From the NCBI RefSeq assembly GCF_010974825.1, contig NZ_JAAILA010000010.1, forward strand, positions 157,968-221,967: a stretch of 64,000 bases of DNA, written 5' to 3'. The position numbers and the translations under genes were made by a program. Below the pieces are notes generated by a model. The model was not told the origin of the DNA and did not search any database. It saw only the letters and a list, made by a program, of their open reading frames with translations. Below, piece after piece: positions 49,169-60,258 of the stretch. The DNA is from Aeromonas rivipollensis (GTDB lineage: Bacteria; Pseudomonadota; Gammaproteobacteria; Enterobacterales; Aeromonadaceae). Each line of letters starts with the position of its first letter. Positions within the stretch are counted from its first letter, which is position 1.

Positions 49169-50962
49169 ATGGAAAAAGTGCTACCCGAATCGGTTCAGAC
49201 ACTGCATTTGTCAGGCCCGTTATCCCTTCATGAATGGCAACAACTGTTCGAGCTGGCACCCTTTGGGATAGGGGTCTTCGATCGTGACTTCAGGTGCCGT
49301 GGCGTCAACGGTATCTTCACCGAGCTGAGCGGTCTGGCTCAGGGGGATCACCTCGGCAAGACGCTGTTCGACATCACGCCGGCCCAGGCCCCCATGCTGC
49401 TCCCCCGGCTCAAGCAATTGCTCAATGGCGTCCCCCGGGCCGAGCTGGATCTGGGCTGCATCCATGTCTCCCGCCCCGGCGGGCCGAGGCGCTGGCAGAT
49501 GAGCTGCAGCCCCCTGATGGATGCCGCTGGGATCTTCAATGGCATCTTCCTCATCGCTCGGGATCTCACCCAGGATCCCCGCGCCTACCTGGGAGTGACC
49601 CGCTTCACCGGGGAGATCCAGGAGGCCAGCAGCCAGCACGCACAGCGGCTCTACCAGGCGGAAGCCAGGCTCCACCACCTCTCCTATCACGACCCCCTCA
49701 CCGATCTTGGCAACCGCAACCTGCTGCAGGAGCGGCTCGAACTGGAGATAGAGACGGCCCGCCTGAACAAGCAGGCCCTCGCCCTGCTGTTCATCGATCT
49801 CGACGGCTTCAAGCTGATCAACGACAACCTGGGGCACAGCGCCGGGGATCTGCTGCTCAAGCTGCTGGCACAGCGCATCCGCCACAGCCTGCGCCCGGGG
49901 GATCTCGCCACCCGGCTCGGTGCAGACGAGTTTCTGGTGCTGCTTCCCGACATCCGGCAGCCCCAGGATCTGGTGGGGCTGATCGAGCGGCTGCAACACA
50001 GGCTCCACGATCCGGCCGACATAGGGCAGGAGCGGGTGAGGCTCTCGGCCAGCATAGGCGTCGCCCTCTACCCGGAGCATGGCCTGACCCCGGACAGCCT
50101 CATCAGTGCGGCGGACAATGCCATGCATGAGGCCAAGCGCCGGGGCCGCAACGGCTATCTGTTCTACTCTCCCGACATGATGACCCAGATGAGGGAGCGG
50201 ATGGCCCTGGAGCAGGGGCTGATCAAGGCCATGGAGCAGCAGCAGTTCCGCCTGCTGTACCAGCCCATGACGGATCTGGCCAATGACAGCCTCAGCGGCC
50301 TCGAGGCCCTGGTGCGCTGGCAGCACCCGAGCGAGGGCATGATCTCTCCCGCCCGCTTCATTCCGGTGGCCGAGGAGTGCGGCCTGATAGAGCAGTTGGG
50401 GGAATGGGTGATGCGCACCGCCTGCCAGCAGGGACAGCGGTGGCTGGCGGAAGGGTTCGCCGTGCCCAGGTTGTCCGTCAATGTGTCGGTCAGGGAGATG
50501 CGCTCCCCCGACTACGTGGACAGGGTCACCGCCATCCTGGCGCAGACCGGCTTCCCGGCAGAGCGGCTGGAGATAGAGGTCACCGAGAGCATCATCCAGA
50601 GCGTGGATCAGAGCCTGAGTCTCTTTACTCGCCTCAAGGCGCTGGGAGTGCAGATCGCCATCGACGACTTTGGCACCGGCTTCTCCTCCCTGAGCCTGCT
50701 CAAAAGCCTGCCCATAGACCGCATCAAGATAGACAGGGCCTTCGTCCAGGCGCTGCCCGACGACAAGCACAGCCGGGAGCTGTGCCGCACCATAGTCAGC
50801 CTGGCCGACAGCCTCGGCATGGCGGTCACGGCGGAAGGCATAGAGACCCAGCCCCAACGCCAGTTCTTGCAGTCTCTGCGCTGCGAGGAGGGCCAGGGCT
50901 ACCTGTTCAGCCACCCCCTGTCAGAACCCCACATGACCTCCATGCTCGCCCCCCAGCGCTGA
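49169..50962 (+). CDS. PAS-GGDEF-EAL protein, probable c-di-GMP phosphodiesterase
   Basis: 597 aa cytoplasmic protein. PAS domain (about 25-140: LFELAPFGIGVFDRDFRCRGVNGIFTELSGL), then a GGDEF domain whose motif reads RLGADEF (residues 249-255), with Ala in place of the second Gly, then an EAL domain with EALVRW (E379), NVSVREM, DDFGTGFSSL, IDRIKIDRAFV and AEGIET all kept. I infer c-di-GMP hydrolysis; the altered GGDEF may be inactive or GTP-binding regulatory. Confidence 0.92.
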   Translation: MEKVLPESVQTLHLSGPLSLHEWQQLFELAPFGIGVFDRDFRCRGVNGIFTELSGLAQGDHLGKTLFDITPAQAPMLLPRLKQLLNGVPRAELDLGCIHVSRPGGPRRWQMSCSPLMDAAGIFNGIFLIARDLTQDPRAYLGVTRFTGEIQEASSQHAQRLYQAEARLHHLSYHDPLTDLGNRNLLQERLELEIETARLNKQALALLFIDLDGFKLINDNLGHSAGDLLLKLLAQRIRHSLRPGDLATRLGADEFLVLLPDIRQPQDLVGLIERLQHRLHDPADIGQERVRLSASIGVALYPEHGLTPDSLISAADNAMHEAKRRGRNGYLFYSPDMMTQMRERMALEQGLIKAMEQQQFRLLYQPMTDLANDSLSGLEALVRWQHPSEGMISPARFIPVAEECGLIEQLGEWVMRTACQQGQRWLAEGFAVPRLSVNVSVREMRSPDYVDRVTAILAQTGFPAERLEIEVTESIIQSVDQSLSLFTRLKALGVQIAIDDFGTGFSSLSLLKSLPIDRIKIDRAFVQALPDDKHSRELCRTIVSLADSLGMAVTAEGIETQPQRQFLQSLRCEEGQGYLFSHPLSEPHMTSMLAPQR

Positions 50963-50990
50963 CAACGGCCGCCTCAAGGGATCCAATGAA

Positions 50991-51019
50991 GAAGGGAGCA
51001 CCAGGCTCCCTTCTCTTTA
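50991..51019 (+). terminator. terminator of the GGDEF/EAL gene
   Basis: Stem GAAGGGAGC/GCTCCCTTC followed by TCTTTATT, about 30 nt past the stop codon. Confidence 0.8.
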
Positions 51020-51162
51020 TTCCTTTCAGCTTGCTCCCGTCAGGGCCTGTTCACAGGCGCCCCTCCTCCTCTCGTCGCTATCCAAAAGTCTAATTGCCCT
51101 CCCGTGCCAAAGGTATAAGTTGTTACTCAATCATTACAAAAATGTATTCACAGGAGTGAGAG

Positions 51163-53109
<1,947 letters not shown>

Positions 53110-53129
53110 GTCCTCTCCCACCTCTCTCG

Positions 53130-53156
53130 ACAAAGCCGGCCTTGTGCCGGCTTTGT
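53130..53156. terminator. acs terminator
   Basis: Perfect 11-bp stem ACAAAGCCGGC/GCCGGCTTTGT with loop CTTGT, 20 nt past the acs stop codon. Confidence 0.85.
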
Positions 53157-53395
53157 CATGTCTGGAAAGCCTGAAGAGGCGGGCGCTGCGGCAGAGCGGC
53201 TCCGTGCACCAACATGCTCAATAAATGGCCAGATGTAGAGATTAGACCAGTAAAATGCTGCTAATTTTCACGAAATCAATATAATTGCGAAATCTGTGTG
53301 CCAGGGCACACCGAATTGTGCAGAAAGTGGCTAGATTTTTGGTGGTCCACAGATAGCTGATAGATAGCAGCATAATCATCGAGGATGTACTCAAT

Positions 53396-53845
53396 ATGTC
53401 GCAACATCACCGAATTCTCCTGCTCAACGGTCCCAACCTGAATCTGCTGGGCAAGCGGGAGCCGGGAATCTACGGCAGCAAGACGCTCGATGAGATCGTC
53501 GCCGATCTGAACCAGTACGCCAACGAACTCGGTGTCACCCTGGAACACCTGCAATCCAATGCCGAACATGAGTTGGTCGGCCGCATCCATCAGGCCATGG
53601 GCCAGGTGGATTTTATCATCATCAACCCGGCCGCCTTCACCCACACCAGCGTCGCCCTGCGCGATGCCCTGCTGGGCGTGGCCATCCCCTTCATCGAGGT
53701 TCACCTGTCAAACGTTCATGCCAGGGAACCCTTCCGTCATCACTCCTATCTGTCTGATGTCGCCAAGGGGGTCATTTGTGGGCTGGGTGCCGATGGCTAC
53801 CAATTCGCTTTAACCGCGGCCGTGCATCAATTGCGCGCGGCTTGA
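53396..53845 (+). CDS. aroQ: type II 3-dehydroquinate dehydratase
   Basis: Third step of the shikimate pathway. 149 aa: [20 protein letters not shown] (active Tyr), [37 protein letters not shown] and [30 protein letters not shown]. It precedes accB by 36 nt, the conserved aroQ-accB-accC order. Confidence 0.97.
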   Translation: MSQHHRILLLNGPNLNLLGKREPGIYGSKTLDEIVADLNQYANELGVTLEHLQSNAEHELVGRIHQAMGQVDFIIINPAAFTHTSVALRDALLGVAIPFIEVHLSNVHAREPFRHHSYLSDVAKGVICGLGADGYQFALTAAVHQLRAA

Positions 53846-53881
53846 TAATCACTGATCAGATAAAGAAGAAAGAGAATGCTA

Positions 53882-54343
53882 ATGGATATCCGCAAAATCA
53901 AGAAGCTGATTGAACTGGTTGAAGAGTCCGGCATCGCCGAGCTGGAAATCTCCGAAGGGGAAGAGTCCGTTCGCATCAGCCGTAATTTCTCCGGCCAGGT
54001 TAGCGTTGCCCCGCAGATGATGATGCAGCCGGCACAGGTTCAACAAGCCGCCGCTCCGGTCGCTGCTGCCGCACAGGCCGCTGCCCCTGCTGCCGATGCC
54101 GCCCCGAGTGGCCATCTGATGCGCTCCCCCATGGTGGGCTCCTTCTACCGCTCCTCCAGCCCGGAAGCCAAGCCGTTCGTGGAAGTCGGTCAGCACGTCA
54201 ATGTCGGCGATACCCTGTGCATCGTCGAAGCCATGAAAATGATGAACCAAATCGAGTCTGACAAGGCCGGTGTGATCAAAGCGATCCTGGTTGAAAATGG
54301 TCAGGCCGTCGAATTTGACGAGCCGCTGTTCATCATCGAATAA
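53882..54343 (+). CDS. accB: acetyl-CoA carboxylase biotin carboxyl carrier protein
   Basis: Carries biotin in the first step of fatty-acid synthesis. 153 aa starting [32 protein letters not shown], as in E. coli, so I used the ATG at 53882 and not the one two codons earlier. An Ala/Pro-rich linker is followed by the biotinyl domain with EAMKM (Lys119 biotinylated). Confidence 0.96.
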   Translation: MDIRKIKKLIELVEESGIAELEISEGEESVRISRNFSGQVSVAPQMMMQPAQVQQAAAPVAAAAQAAAPAADAAPSGHLMRSPMVGSFYRSSSPEAKPFVEVGQHVNVGDTLCIVEAMKMMNQIESDKAGVIKAILVENGQAVEFDEPLFIIE

Positions 54344-54358
54344 GGGAAGACGCCACCC

Positions 54359-55699
54359 ATGTTGGACAAAGTAGTCATCGCCAACCGCGGTGAAATTGCC
54401 CTGCGGATCCTGCGCGCCTGCAAAGAGCTCGGGATCAAGACAGTGGCCGTTCACTCCACCGCCGATCGGGAGCTCAAGCATGTGCTCCTGGCCGACGAAA
54501 CCATCTGCATCGGCAAACCCGCCAGCGGTGAGTCCTACCTCAACGTGCCGGCCATCATAGCCGCCGCCGAGGTGACCGGTGCCGTCGCCATCCACCCGGG
54601 CTACGGCTTCCTCTCCGAGAACGCCGACTTTGCCGAAGTGGTCGAGAAATCCGGCTTCATCTTCATAGGCCCGCGCGCCGAAACCATTCGCCTGATGGGT
54701 GACAAGGTTTCCGCCATCGAGGCGATGAAGAAGGCGGGCGTACCCTGCGTACCCGGCTCCGACGGCCCGGTGGACAACGATGCCAAGCGCAACGCCACCA
54801 TCGCCAAGCGGATCGGCTACCCCGTGATCATCAAGGCCGCCGGTGGCGGTGGTGGTCGTGGCATGCGCGTGGTGCGCAACGAGTCAGAGCTGGCCGCCGC
54901 CATCGCCCTGACCAAGTCCGAAGCGGGCCAGTTCTTCAAGAACGACATGGTCTACATGGAGAAATACCTGGAGAACCCGCGCCACATCGAGATCCAGGTG
55001 CTGGCAGACGGCCAGGGCACCGCCCTCTATCTGGGTGAGCGGGACTGCTCCATGCAGCGCCGTCACCAGAAGGTGGTGGAAGAGGCGCCGGCGCCCGGCA
55101 TCACCGAAGAGATGCGCAAGTTCATCGGTGAGCGCTGCGTGCGCGCCTGTCTCGAAATCGGCTACCGCGGTGCCGGTACTTTCGAGTTCCTGTACGAGAA
55201 CGGCGAGTTCTACTTCATCGAGATGAACACCCGGATCCAGGTCGAACACCCGGTCACCGAGATGGTCACCGGCGTGGATCTCATCAAGGAGCAGCTGCGC
55301 ATCGCCGCCGGTCAGCCCCTGTCGATCACCCAGCAGGACATCCGCATCCGTGGCCATGCCATCGAATGCCGGATCAACGCCGAAGATCCGGCCACCTTCA
55401 TGCCGTCTCCAGGTCTCATCCAGCGCTTCCACGCGCCGGGTGGTCTGGGTGTGCGTTGGGAATCCCACATCTATGCGGGTTACAAGGTGCCGCCCTACTA
55501 CGACTCCATGATCGGCAAGCTGATCTGTTACGGCGAGAACCGTGACATCGCCATCGCCCGCATGCGTCACTCTCTCGACGAGCTGGTGGTGGAAGGGATC
55601 AAGACCAACATCGCCCTGCAAAAAGAGATCATGAAGGACGAGAACTTCCAGCACGGTGGTACCAACATCCACTATCTGCACAAGAAGTTGGGTCTGTAA
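54359..55699 (+). CDS. accC: acetyl-CoA carboxylase biotin carboxylase subunit
   Basis: ATP-grasp enzyme that carboxylates the biotin on AccB. 446 aa. Motifs: [55 protein letters not shown] (ATP loop), [20 protein letters not shown] and [18 protein letters not shown]. It starts 16 nt after accB. An in-frame diverged copy of its last 19 codons follows the stop codon. Confidence 0.97.
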   Translation: MLDKVVIANRGEIALRILRACKELGIKTVAVHSTADRELKHVLLADETICIGKPASGESYLNVPAIIAAAEVTGAVAIHPGYGFLSENADFAEVVEKSGFIFIGPRAETIRLMGDKVSAIEAMKKAGVPCVPGSDGPVDNDAKRNATIAKRIGYPVIIKAAGGGGGRGMRVVRNESELAAAIALTKSEAGQFFKNDMVYMEKYLENPRHIEIQVLADGQGTALYLGERDCSMQRRHQKVVEEAPAPGITEEMRKFIGERCVRACLEIGYRGAGTFEFLYENGEFYFIEMNTRIQVEHPVTEMVTGVDLIKEQLRIAAGQPLSITQQDIRIRGHAIECRINAEDPATFMPSPGLIQRFHAPGGLGVRWESHIYAGYKVPPYYDSMIGKLICYGENRDIAIARMRHSLDELVVEGIKTNIALQKEIMKDENFQHGGTNIHYLHKKLGL

Positions 55700-55717
55700 G
55701 AGGTGCCAGGACCCGAT

Positions 55718-55774
55718 AACTTGCCGCACGGCGGCATTAACAGCCACCATCTGCACAAGAAGTTGGGTCTGTGA
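55718..55774 (+). repeat. in-frame diverged copy of the accC 3' end
   Basis: A 57-bp segment repeats the end of accC ([22 protein letters not shown]) as NLPHGGINSHHLHKKLGL-stop. It lies 75 bp (25 codons) after the original, in the same frame. The final eight codons are identical except for the stop, TAA against TGA. Confidence 0.88.
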
Positions 55775-55818
55775 GGACTCTTCAACAGAGATTGTCCGGT
55801 CCCTCCGGGTCGGCAACG

Positions 55819-55850
55819 AAAAAAGGGCCATGGCGACATGGCCCTTTTTT
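55819..55850. terminator. terminator after accBC
   Basis: Stem AAAAAGGGCCATG/CATGGCCCTTTTT with loop GCGA, T-rich on both strands. It separates accBC from yhdT-panF. Confidence 0.88.
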
Positions 55851-55887
55851 GTTATCCTTGCGCCCCTCAAAATTGTCGGAGGCCAAG

Positions 55888-56136
55888 GTGAATCGTTTCG
55901 CGCTCGCCCGTCGGGAAGCAGCCCTCTGCCTGCTGCTGACCCTGCTCTATTTCGTTGCCTGGTATGGCACCGCTTACTTCATCCCGGAAGAGCTGGAACT
56001 CTGGGATATGCCGCTCTGGTTCCTGCTCAGCTGCATGCTGATGCCACTGCTGTTTATCGGCCTGTGCGCGCTCATGGTGGACCGCCTCTTCATCGATATT
56101 CCTCTCGACACCGAGGAGCCTCCCCATGAATCTTGA
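55888..56136 (+). CDS. yhdT: YhdT family small membrane protein
   Basis: 82 aa, GTG start with GGAGG five bases upstream (MNRFALARREAALCLLLTLLYFVAWYGTAYFIPEELELWDMPLWFLLSCMLMPLLFIGLCALMVDRLFI). Two membrane helices (about 10-30 and 42-64). Conserved partner of panF upstream of prmA; biochemical role unknown. Its stop lies inside the first of the micro-ORF repeats and overlaps an ATG in another frame. Confidence 0.9.
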   Translation: MNRFALARREAALCLLLTLLYFVAWYGTAYFIPEELELWDMPLWFLLSCMLMPLLFIGLCALMVDRLFIDIPLDTEEPPHES

Positions 56137-56224
56137 GCCGCGCAGCAAACCCATGACTCCCTGGTTGAGCGAGATCAACCTGTCTATCGGCACAACGCTC
56201 GACACCGAGGAATCTCTCCCATGA
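56126..56224 (+). CDS. micro-ORF 1 in the yhdT-panF junction repeat
   Basis: 32-residue ORF MNLEPRSKPMTPWLSEINLS...DTEESLP. It begins inside the end of yhdT, and its TGA overlaps the ATG of micro-ORF 2 by 4 nt. It has a panF-like start and a yhdT-like end, so it is best seen as duplication debris that remains translatable; a leader role for panF coupling is possible. Confidence 0.4.
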   Translation: MNLEPRSKPMTPWLSEINLSIGTTLDTEESLP

Positions 56225-56325
56225 ATCCTGAGCCGCGCAGCGAACCCATGACGCCCTGGTTGAGCGGGTTCAGCCTGTCTATCGGCACAACGCTCGACAC
56301 CGAGGGATCTCTCCATGAATCTTGA
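56221..56325 (+). CDS. micro-ORF 2 in the yhdT-panF junction repeat
   Basis: 34-residue ORF MNPEPRSEPMTPWLSGFSLS...DTEGSLHES ending inside the panF start region (11-nt overlap), the same overlap geometry that yhdT has with micro-ORF 1. Its HES-stop ending equals that of yhdT. Confidence 0.4.
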   Translation: MNPEPRSEPMTPWLSGFSLSIGTTLDTEGSLHES

Positions 56326-57772
56326 GTTGATGCTTCCGCTCGTCATCTACCTGGTGCTGGTGCTGGGGGTCGGCTTCTGGGCCGGTCGCCACCGCGCCGG
56401 TGGTGACTTCGTGCAGGAGTACTTCATCGGCAACCGCAGCATGGGCGGCCTGGTGCTGGCCATGACCCTGGTGGCCACCTACACCTCGGCCTCCTCCTTC
56501 ATCGGCGGGCCCGGTGCCGCCTACAAGATAGGCCTGGGCTGGGTGCTGCTGGCGATGATCCAGCTGCCCACCGTCTGGCTCACCCTGGGGGTGCTTGGCA
56601 AGAAGTTCGCCATCATAGCCCGCCGGGTCAATGCGGTGACCATCAACGACATGCTGTGGGCCCGCTACCGCAGCAAGTGGGTGGTGGTACTGGGCTCGGT
56701 GACCATCATCCTCGCCTTTATCGCCACCATGGTGGTGCAGTTCATCGGCGGCGCCCGCCTGCTGGAAACCGCCACCGGCCTCAGCTACCAGCAGGGGCTC
56801 TTCCTGTTTGCCAGCTGCGTGCTGCTCTACACGGTGATCGGCGGCTTTCGCGCCGTGGTGATGACGGATGCCCTGCAGGGCATCATCATGCTGATCGGCA
56901 CGGGTGCCCTGCTGGCGGGGATACTGATTGCCGGTGACGGCCTGCCGAACCTCATCCACCAGCTCAAGGTGATAGATCCCAAGCTGGTGAGCCCGACCGG
57001 GGCCGGTGACATGCTGACCCAGCCCTTCATGCTGAGCTTCTGGATCCTGGTCTGTGTCGGGGTGGTGGGGCTGCCCCACTCGGCCCTGCGCTGCTTCGGC
57101 TACCGCGACAGCAAGGCGCTGCACAGAGGCATCCTCATCGGCACCGTGGTCAGCGCCCTGCTGATGCTGGGTATGCACCTGGCCGGCGCCCTGGGCCGCG
57201 CCATCCTGCCCGGCATGGACAGCCCGGACAAGATAATGCCCTCCCTGATGATGGAGGTACTGCCACCCTGGCTGGCGGGGGTCTTCCTGGCGGCCCCCAT
57301 GGCGGCCATCATGTCCACCATCGACTCCCAGCTGATCCAGGCCTCGGCGACCCTGGTCAAGGATCTCTACCTCAACTACCTCAATCCTCGCCAAGAAAAG
57401 CTGGAGGTGCGTATTCCACGGCTCTCCCTGCTCTGCACCCTGATCCTCGGCACGCTAGTGCTGCTGGCGGCGATGCAGCCTCCCGAGATGATCATCTGGC
57501 TCAACCTGCTCGCCTTCGGCGGTCTGCAGGCGGTCTTCCTCTGGCCACTGGTGCTCGGCCTTTACTGGTCGCGGGCCAATGGCCCCGGGGCGCTGGCCAG
57601 CATGGTGTCAGGCATTGTCTGCTACGGGGCCTTGAGTCAGTGGGGGATCAAGCTGGCCGGCCTGCACGCCATAGTGCCCAGCCTGGGGCTCGGGCTGGTG
57701 GCCTTCATCCTGGTCAGCCTGCTGACCCCGCCCCCGGATCAGTCGGTTCGCCGATTGTTTGATCAGAAATAA
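56315..57772 (+). CDS. panF: sodium/pantothenate symporter
   Basis: Imports pantothenate with sodium (SSS family). 485 aa, about 13 membrane helices: MNLELMLPLVIYLVLVLGVGFWAGRH, VATYTSASSFIGGPGAAYKIGLGWVLLA, VQFIGGARLLETATGLSYQQGLFLFA, GLPHSALRCFGYRDSKALHRGILIGT. In E. coli the order yhdT-panF-prmA is contiguous; here three genes intervene before prmA. Confidence 0.95.
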   Translation: MNLELMLPLVIYLVLVLGVGFWAGRHRAGGDFVQEYFIGNRSMGGLVLAMTLVATYTSASSFIGGPGAAYKIGLGWVLLAMIQLPTVWLTLGVLGKKFAIIARRVNAVTINDMLWARYRSKWVVVLGSVTIILAFIATMVVQFIGGARLLETATGLSYQQGLFLFASCVLLYTVIGGFRAVVMTDALQGIIMLIGTGALLAGILIAGDGLPNLIHQLKVIDPKLVSPTGAGDMLTQPFMLSFWILVCVGVVGLPHSALRCFGYRDSKALHRGILIGTVVSALLMLGMHLAGALGRAILPGMDSPDKIMPSLMMEVLPPWLAGVFLAAPMAAIMSTIDSQLIQASATLVKDLYLNYLNPRQEKLEVRIPRLSLLCTLILGTLVLLAAMQPPEMIIWLNLLAFGGLQAVFLWPLVLGLYWSRANGPGALASMVSGIVCYGALSQWGIKLAGLHAIVPSLGLGLVAFILVSLLTPPPDQSVRRLFDQK

Positions 57773-57791
57773 GAAAGGGGCCAATAAAGGG

Positions 57792-57821
57792 ACTCGCACC
57801 TATTCCCAAATGGGTGCGAGT
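57792..57821. repeat. inverted repeat between panF and the PTS gene
   Basis: Perfect 9-bp dyad ACTCGCACC/GGTGCGAGT with a 12-bp spacer, 20 nt past panF and 40 nt before the PTS start. Without a T-run it could be a weak terminator, an RNA leader hairpin or an operator for the PTS gene. Confidence 0.5.
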
Positions 57822-57860
57822 GGGTAAAATGTGCGCCACGTCACAAAATGCCGCGCCCTT

Positions 57861-59285
57861 ATGCCAGTTCAGAACGCCAGAAAGATCCTGACCCAGTCCC
57901 TGCAACGGCTCGGTTATGCCCTGTTGCTGCCCGTTTCCATTTTGCCGCTGGCGGCCCTGCTCTATCGGCTCGGCCAGCCGGACGTGCTGGATCTGGCGGT
58001 GCTCTCCCTGGCCGGACGCGCCCTCTTCAGTCAGATGCCGCTCATCTATGCGGTGGCCATCGCCTTCGGGCTGAGCCGGCAGGGGCAAGGGGCGCAGGCC
58101 CTGGCCGGCGCTGTCAACTTCCTGCTGCTGAGCTCGGCGCTCGCCACCCTGCAGCCCGGCCTGCATGCGGACATGATCTGCGGCCTGCTGGCGGGCCTGA
58201 CCACGGCCATGGTCTGTTCCTGGACCCGCAGCCTCTCCCTCCCCGGCTGGCTGCGGCCGCTGCAGGAGGAGCTGCCCGGCCTGCTGCTCTCGGCCCTGGC
58301 CAGCCTGTTGCTGGTCGTGCCCCTGGCCCTGCTCTGGCCCCTGCTGGAGCAAGGCATCACACTGCTCGCCTCCGATCTCCTCACCACGCCGTTTGGCGCC
58401 TTCTGCTATGGCGTGCTGAACCGGCTGCTGATCCCCCTCGGCCTGCACCAGGTGCTGGGCAGCCTGATGGGGCTGGGGGAGAGCAACCTGCAGGCGCTCT
58501 CCGCCGCCCAGCCGCTGCACGAGGGCTATGTGGCGGGTCTCTATCCCGTCATCATGTTCGGTCTGCCCGGCGCCTGTTTTGCCATCTGGCTCCATCGCCA
58601 GCGGATGCGGCGCCTGCCGCAGGGGGGCTTGCTGCTCACCCTGGCACTCACCTCGGCCCTGGTGGGGATCACCGAACCCATCGAATTCCTGTTCGCCTTC
58701 ACCGCCCCCTGGCTGTTCCTGGCCCATGCCCTGCTGACCGGGCTGTCGCTGGCCATCTGCAGCGGGCTCGGCATCCAGGTGGGCAGTTACTTCTCCGCCG
58801 GGCTGCTGGATCTGGTGCTCAGCTACGGCTCAGGTGAGCACAGTTTCTGGCTCATTCCCCTCGGCATACTGTTCTTCGTCATCTATGCCCTGGTCTTCTC
58901 CCGGCTGCTTGAATACGCCCCCCTCAGCCTGCCGAGCAAGCCCATCGCCGAGGATCTGCCCCAGCTCGCGGCCGTGGCTCCCACGGATCCGCAGATGCTG
59001 GCCATCCAGTACCTCAAGATGCTGGGGGGCATGGACAACCTGCAGGCCATGAGCGTCTGCCTGACCAGGCTCAGCCTGCGGGTGCGGGAGATGGCGATGG
59101 TGGATCAGTCCCGTCTGGCCAGGCTCGGCTGCCTCTCCTGGATAGTCCTGAATGACCATCAGCTGGTGCTGGTGCTGGGCCCCAACGCCGGCCTCATCGA
59201 GGGGCAGATCCGCATGCTGGCAGAGCGCCAGTCGGTTCCCCTCGGTCTCGAGCCCGGTCAGGCCCCCCTCAGCCAGCACCGCTGA
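57861..59285 (+). CDS. PTS permease, EIIC-EIIB fusion of the glucose/N-acetylglucosamine family
   Basis: 474 aa. EIIC (about 1-370) with some ten helices: ILTQSLQRLGYALLLPVSILPLAALLYRLG, MPLIYAVAIAFGLS, FGLPGACFAIWLHRQ and TSALVGITEPIEFLFAF, the family signature. The C-terminal EIIB has NLQAMSVCLTRLSLRV with phospho-Cys400. No EIIA is attached, so it should depend on a separate EIIA-Glc (Crr). Sugar unknown. The ATG at 57861 was preferred to an upstream in-frame start. Confidence 0.9.
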   Translation: MPVQNARKILTQSLQRLGYALLLPVSILPLAALLYRLGQPDVLDLAVLSLAGRALFSQMPLIYAVAIAFGLSRQGQGAQALAGAVNFLLLSSALATLQPGLHADMICGLLAGLTTAMVCSWTRSLSLPGWLRPLQEELPGLLLSALASLLLVVPLALLWPLLEQGITLLASDLLTTPFGAFCYGVLNRLLIPLGLHQVLGSLMGLGESNLQALSAAQPLHEGYVAGLYPVIMFGLPGACFAIWLHRQRMRRLPQGGLLLTLALTSALVGITEPIEFLFAFTAPWLFLAHALLTGLSLAICSGLGIQVGSYFSAGLLDLVLSYGSGEHSFWLIPLGILFFVIYALVFSRLLEYAPLSLPSKPIAEDLPQLAAVAPTDPQMLAIQYLKMLGGMDNLQAMSVCLTRLSLRVREMAMVDQSRLARLGCLSWIVLNDHQLVLVLGPNAGLIEGQIRMLAERQSVPLGLEPGQAPLSQHR

Positions 59286-60158
59286 TCAGGCGAAGGGCAG
59301 CCGCTCGGCGACGAAGTCCATCAGGCTGCGCAGGGCGGGCGCCAGGTGCTCGCGGCTCGGATAGATGAGGTAGAAGGGATTGGGCGGTATGGGGTGAGCC
59401 GGCAGCACCTTCAGCAGGCGCCCCGCCGCCAGATCCTCCCGGCAGACGTGATCCGGCAACAGGGCTATTCCCCCCTCGTGGAGCGCCAGCTCCCTCAGCG
59501 CCAGCAGGCTGTTGCTGAGGCAGGCCCCCTGAGGTCGCCAGCCCCCCTCCTGAAGTGGCCACACCGGCAGCGCCCCATGCACCAGGCAGGCATGGCCTCC
59601 CAGCTCCGTCAATTGTTGCGGCGTGCCGTGGCTCGCCAGATAACCCGGGGCCGCCACCAGATGGCGTGCCACCTGGCCGATGCGCCGGCAGATGAGGCTC
59701 GAATCTTTCAGCGGCGCCGCTCTCAGCGCCAGATCGTAACCCTCCCCCACCAGATCCAGTTGCTCGTCACTCAGGGTCAGCTCCAGTACCACCTCGGGGT
59801 AGAGGGCGCGAAACTGGGCCAGGATCCGGCCAAGCAGCAGGGTGCCCGTGGCCTCGGGGGCTGTGATCCGCACCCGGCCCGCCGGGGCCGAACGCAGCCT
59901 GGCCATGGCCAGATTGGCGCTGCGCGCCAGGGCCAGCAGGGACTGGCAATGCTCCACATAGACCTCTCCCTGGGGGGTCAGGCTCAGTCTGCGGGTGGTG
60001 CGCTGCAACAGCCGCACCCCGAGCCGGGACTCGAGGCGCGAGATCTTCTGGCTCACCGAGGACTTGGGCATGCCGAGCACCTCGGCCGCCCCGGTAAAAC
60101 TGCCCTGCTCCACCACAGTAGCGAACAGCCCCATCAACTCCAGTTCGACATTGTTCAT
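59286..60158 (-). CDS. LysR family transcriptional regulator
   Basis: 290 aa with an N-terminal winged helix-turn-helix (LELMGLFATVVEQGSFTGAAEVLGMPKSSVSQKISRLESRLGVRLLQRTTRRLSLT) and a LysR substrate-binding domain. The ATG at 60158 matches the family length. It is divergent from the oxidoreductase gene with a 100-bp gap, so it probably controls that gene; its stop codon abuts the PTS gene end, convergent. Confidence 0.92.
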   Translation of the reverse strand: MNNVELELMGLFATVVEQGSFTGAAEVLGMPKSSVSQKISRLESRLGVRLLQRTTRRLSLTPQGEVYVEHCQSLLALARSANLAMARLRSAPAGRVRITAPEATGTLLLGRILAQFRALYPEVVLELTLSDEQLDLVGEGYDLALRAAPLKDSSLICRRIGQVARHLVAAPGYLASHGTPQQLTELGGHACLVHGALPVWPLQEGGWRPQGACLSNSLLALRELALHEGGIALLPDHVCREDLAAGRLLKVLPAHPIPPNPFYLIYPSREHLAPALRSLMDFVAERLPFA

Positions 60159-60258
60159 ATATACAAACAGTCTGTCCCAATTACCCATCTTAATCTGAAT
60201 AATCAACCAGACTAGACTCTCTGGCAATCCCACTCATACCGATTTGAAAGGAACTGCC

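Larger units (their letters stand above)
56104..56325 (+). repeat. tandem ~95-bp duplications of the yhdT/panF junction
   Basis: The junction CTCGACACCGAGG...ATGAATCTTGAG occurs three times, with ATGs at 56126, 56221 and 56315 (spacing 95 and 94 bp). The last is the panF start. The two earlier copies open micro-ORFs of 32 and 34 codons (MNLEPRSKPMTPWLS... and MNPEPRSEPMTPWLS...), each ending in LSIGTTLDTE.., similar to the yhdT C-terminus PLDTEEPPHES. Each micro-ORF stop overlaps the next ATG. Confidence 0.9.

Noticed and set aside
55771..55887. ATG at 55771 as the yhdT start
   Set aside because: The extension crosses the accBC terminator hairpin. The GTG at 55888 has a strong GGAGG at the right distance.
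56104..56325. Sequencing or assembly artefact at the yhdT-panF repeats
   Set aside because: The units differ from each other at many positions and keep open frames, which is unlike a simple assembly duplication, though long reads would be needed to be certain.
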